Source: Mesorhizobium sp. LMG 17147
GTDB taxonomy: Bacteria; Pseudomonadota; Alphaproteobacteria; Rhizobiales; Rhizobiaceae
NCBI RefSeq assembly: GCF_024297145.1
Contig: NZ_JANCTC010000003.1
Location: 124,001 to 188,000, forward strand
Direction of reading: 5' to 3'
Length of the DNA: 64,000 nucleotides
Position 1 is the stretch's first letter. Every line of letters begins with the position of its first letter. Positions 63,965 to 64,000 of this stretch are shown in pieces. The position numbers and the translations under genes were made by a program. The notes under the pieces were generated by a model. The model did not search any database and was not told the DNA's origin. It saw only the letters and a list, made by a program, of their open reading frames with translations.

Positions 63965-64000
63965 AAAAACTCACGCACTTCCATCGCGGCAATCTCGTTG

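Overview
The window is GC-rich chromosomal DNA from an alphaproteobacterium of the order Rhizobiales, most likely Mesorhizobium or a close relative. The evidence is gene content: a pdhA-pdhB-pdhC-lpdA-lipA cluster with a lipoyl domain on E1 beta, a fused ispDF, the dusB-ntrB-ntrC-ntrY-ntrX-dat-hfq-hflX order, bacterial phosphatidylcholine synthase, and degenerate copies of a palindrome common in rhizobial genomes. The species is inferred from remembered gene orders and was not tested by a search.

Layout. 1-3.6 kb: end of cpdB, a secreted glycerophosphodiesterase, a 44-residue membrane peptide and a Dabb protein. 3.6-7.6 kb: VOC protein-kdsA pair, PRC-barrel protein, a 40-residue lipoprotein on the minus strand, and enolase. 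7.7-15.7 kb: FtsB-like protein, the pyruvate dehydrogenase genes with a GDSL esterase inside the cluster, a small GlsB-type membrane protein and lipoyl synthase. 15.7-18 kb: RatA/COQ10 protein, facing cinA and ispDF. 18-28.2 kb: dusB-ntrBC, ntrYX, D-amino acid aminotransferase, hfq and hflX. 28.2-30.4 kb (minus): mazG and an aromatic aminotransferase. 30.6-33.2 kb: ECF sigma factor, anti-sigma factor, Bax-inhibitor-1 protein and DUF2076 protein. 33.3-41.7 kb (minus): a secreted unknown, an MBL hydrolase, tatD, metG, holB, tmk, a PBP5-type protein and rlpA. 42-46 kb: an orphan acyltransferase, tRNA-Ser(UGA), DUF930, terC and rimO. 46-54.4 kb (minus): a BMP-type nucleoside ABC transporter, quinone oxidoreductase, pcs, DUF1326 and DUF2182. 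54.5-64 kb: a UbiH-type monooxygenase, hspQ, ialB-like gene, oligopeptide-binding protein, FrnE-type DsbA, a gene remnant, a BacA/BclA-like ABC exporter and mgtE.

Most genes are core housekeeping and there is no prophage, insertion sequence, CRISPR array or large accessory island. Functional links include PDH with its lipoyl cofactor supply (lipA), two nitrogen two-component systems with Hfq, the lagging-strand/DNA precursor set tmk-holB beside metG-tatD, and envelope maintenance (PBP5-type protein, RlpA).

The most interesting signals are small or regulatory. A 9-bp long-range inverted repeat covers the ribosome-binding site of terC. A long double hairpin, overlapped by a possible upstream reading frame, precedes mgtE. 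The PBP5-like protein keeps its SxxK serine but has lost the canonical SxN and KTG residues. A 40-residue lipoprotein is easily missed by annotation. A two-turn direct repeat lies in front of ntrY. Nothing here clearly qualifies as a wholly new defence or mobile system.
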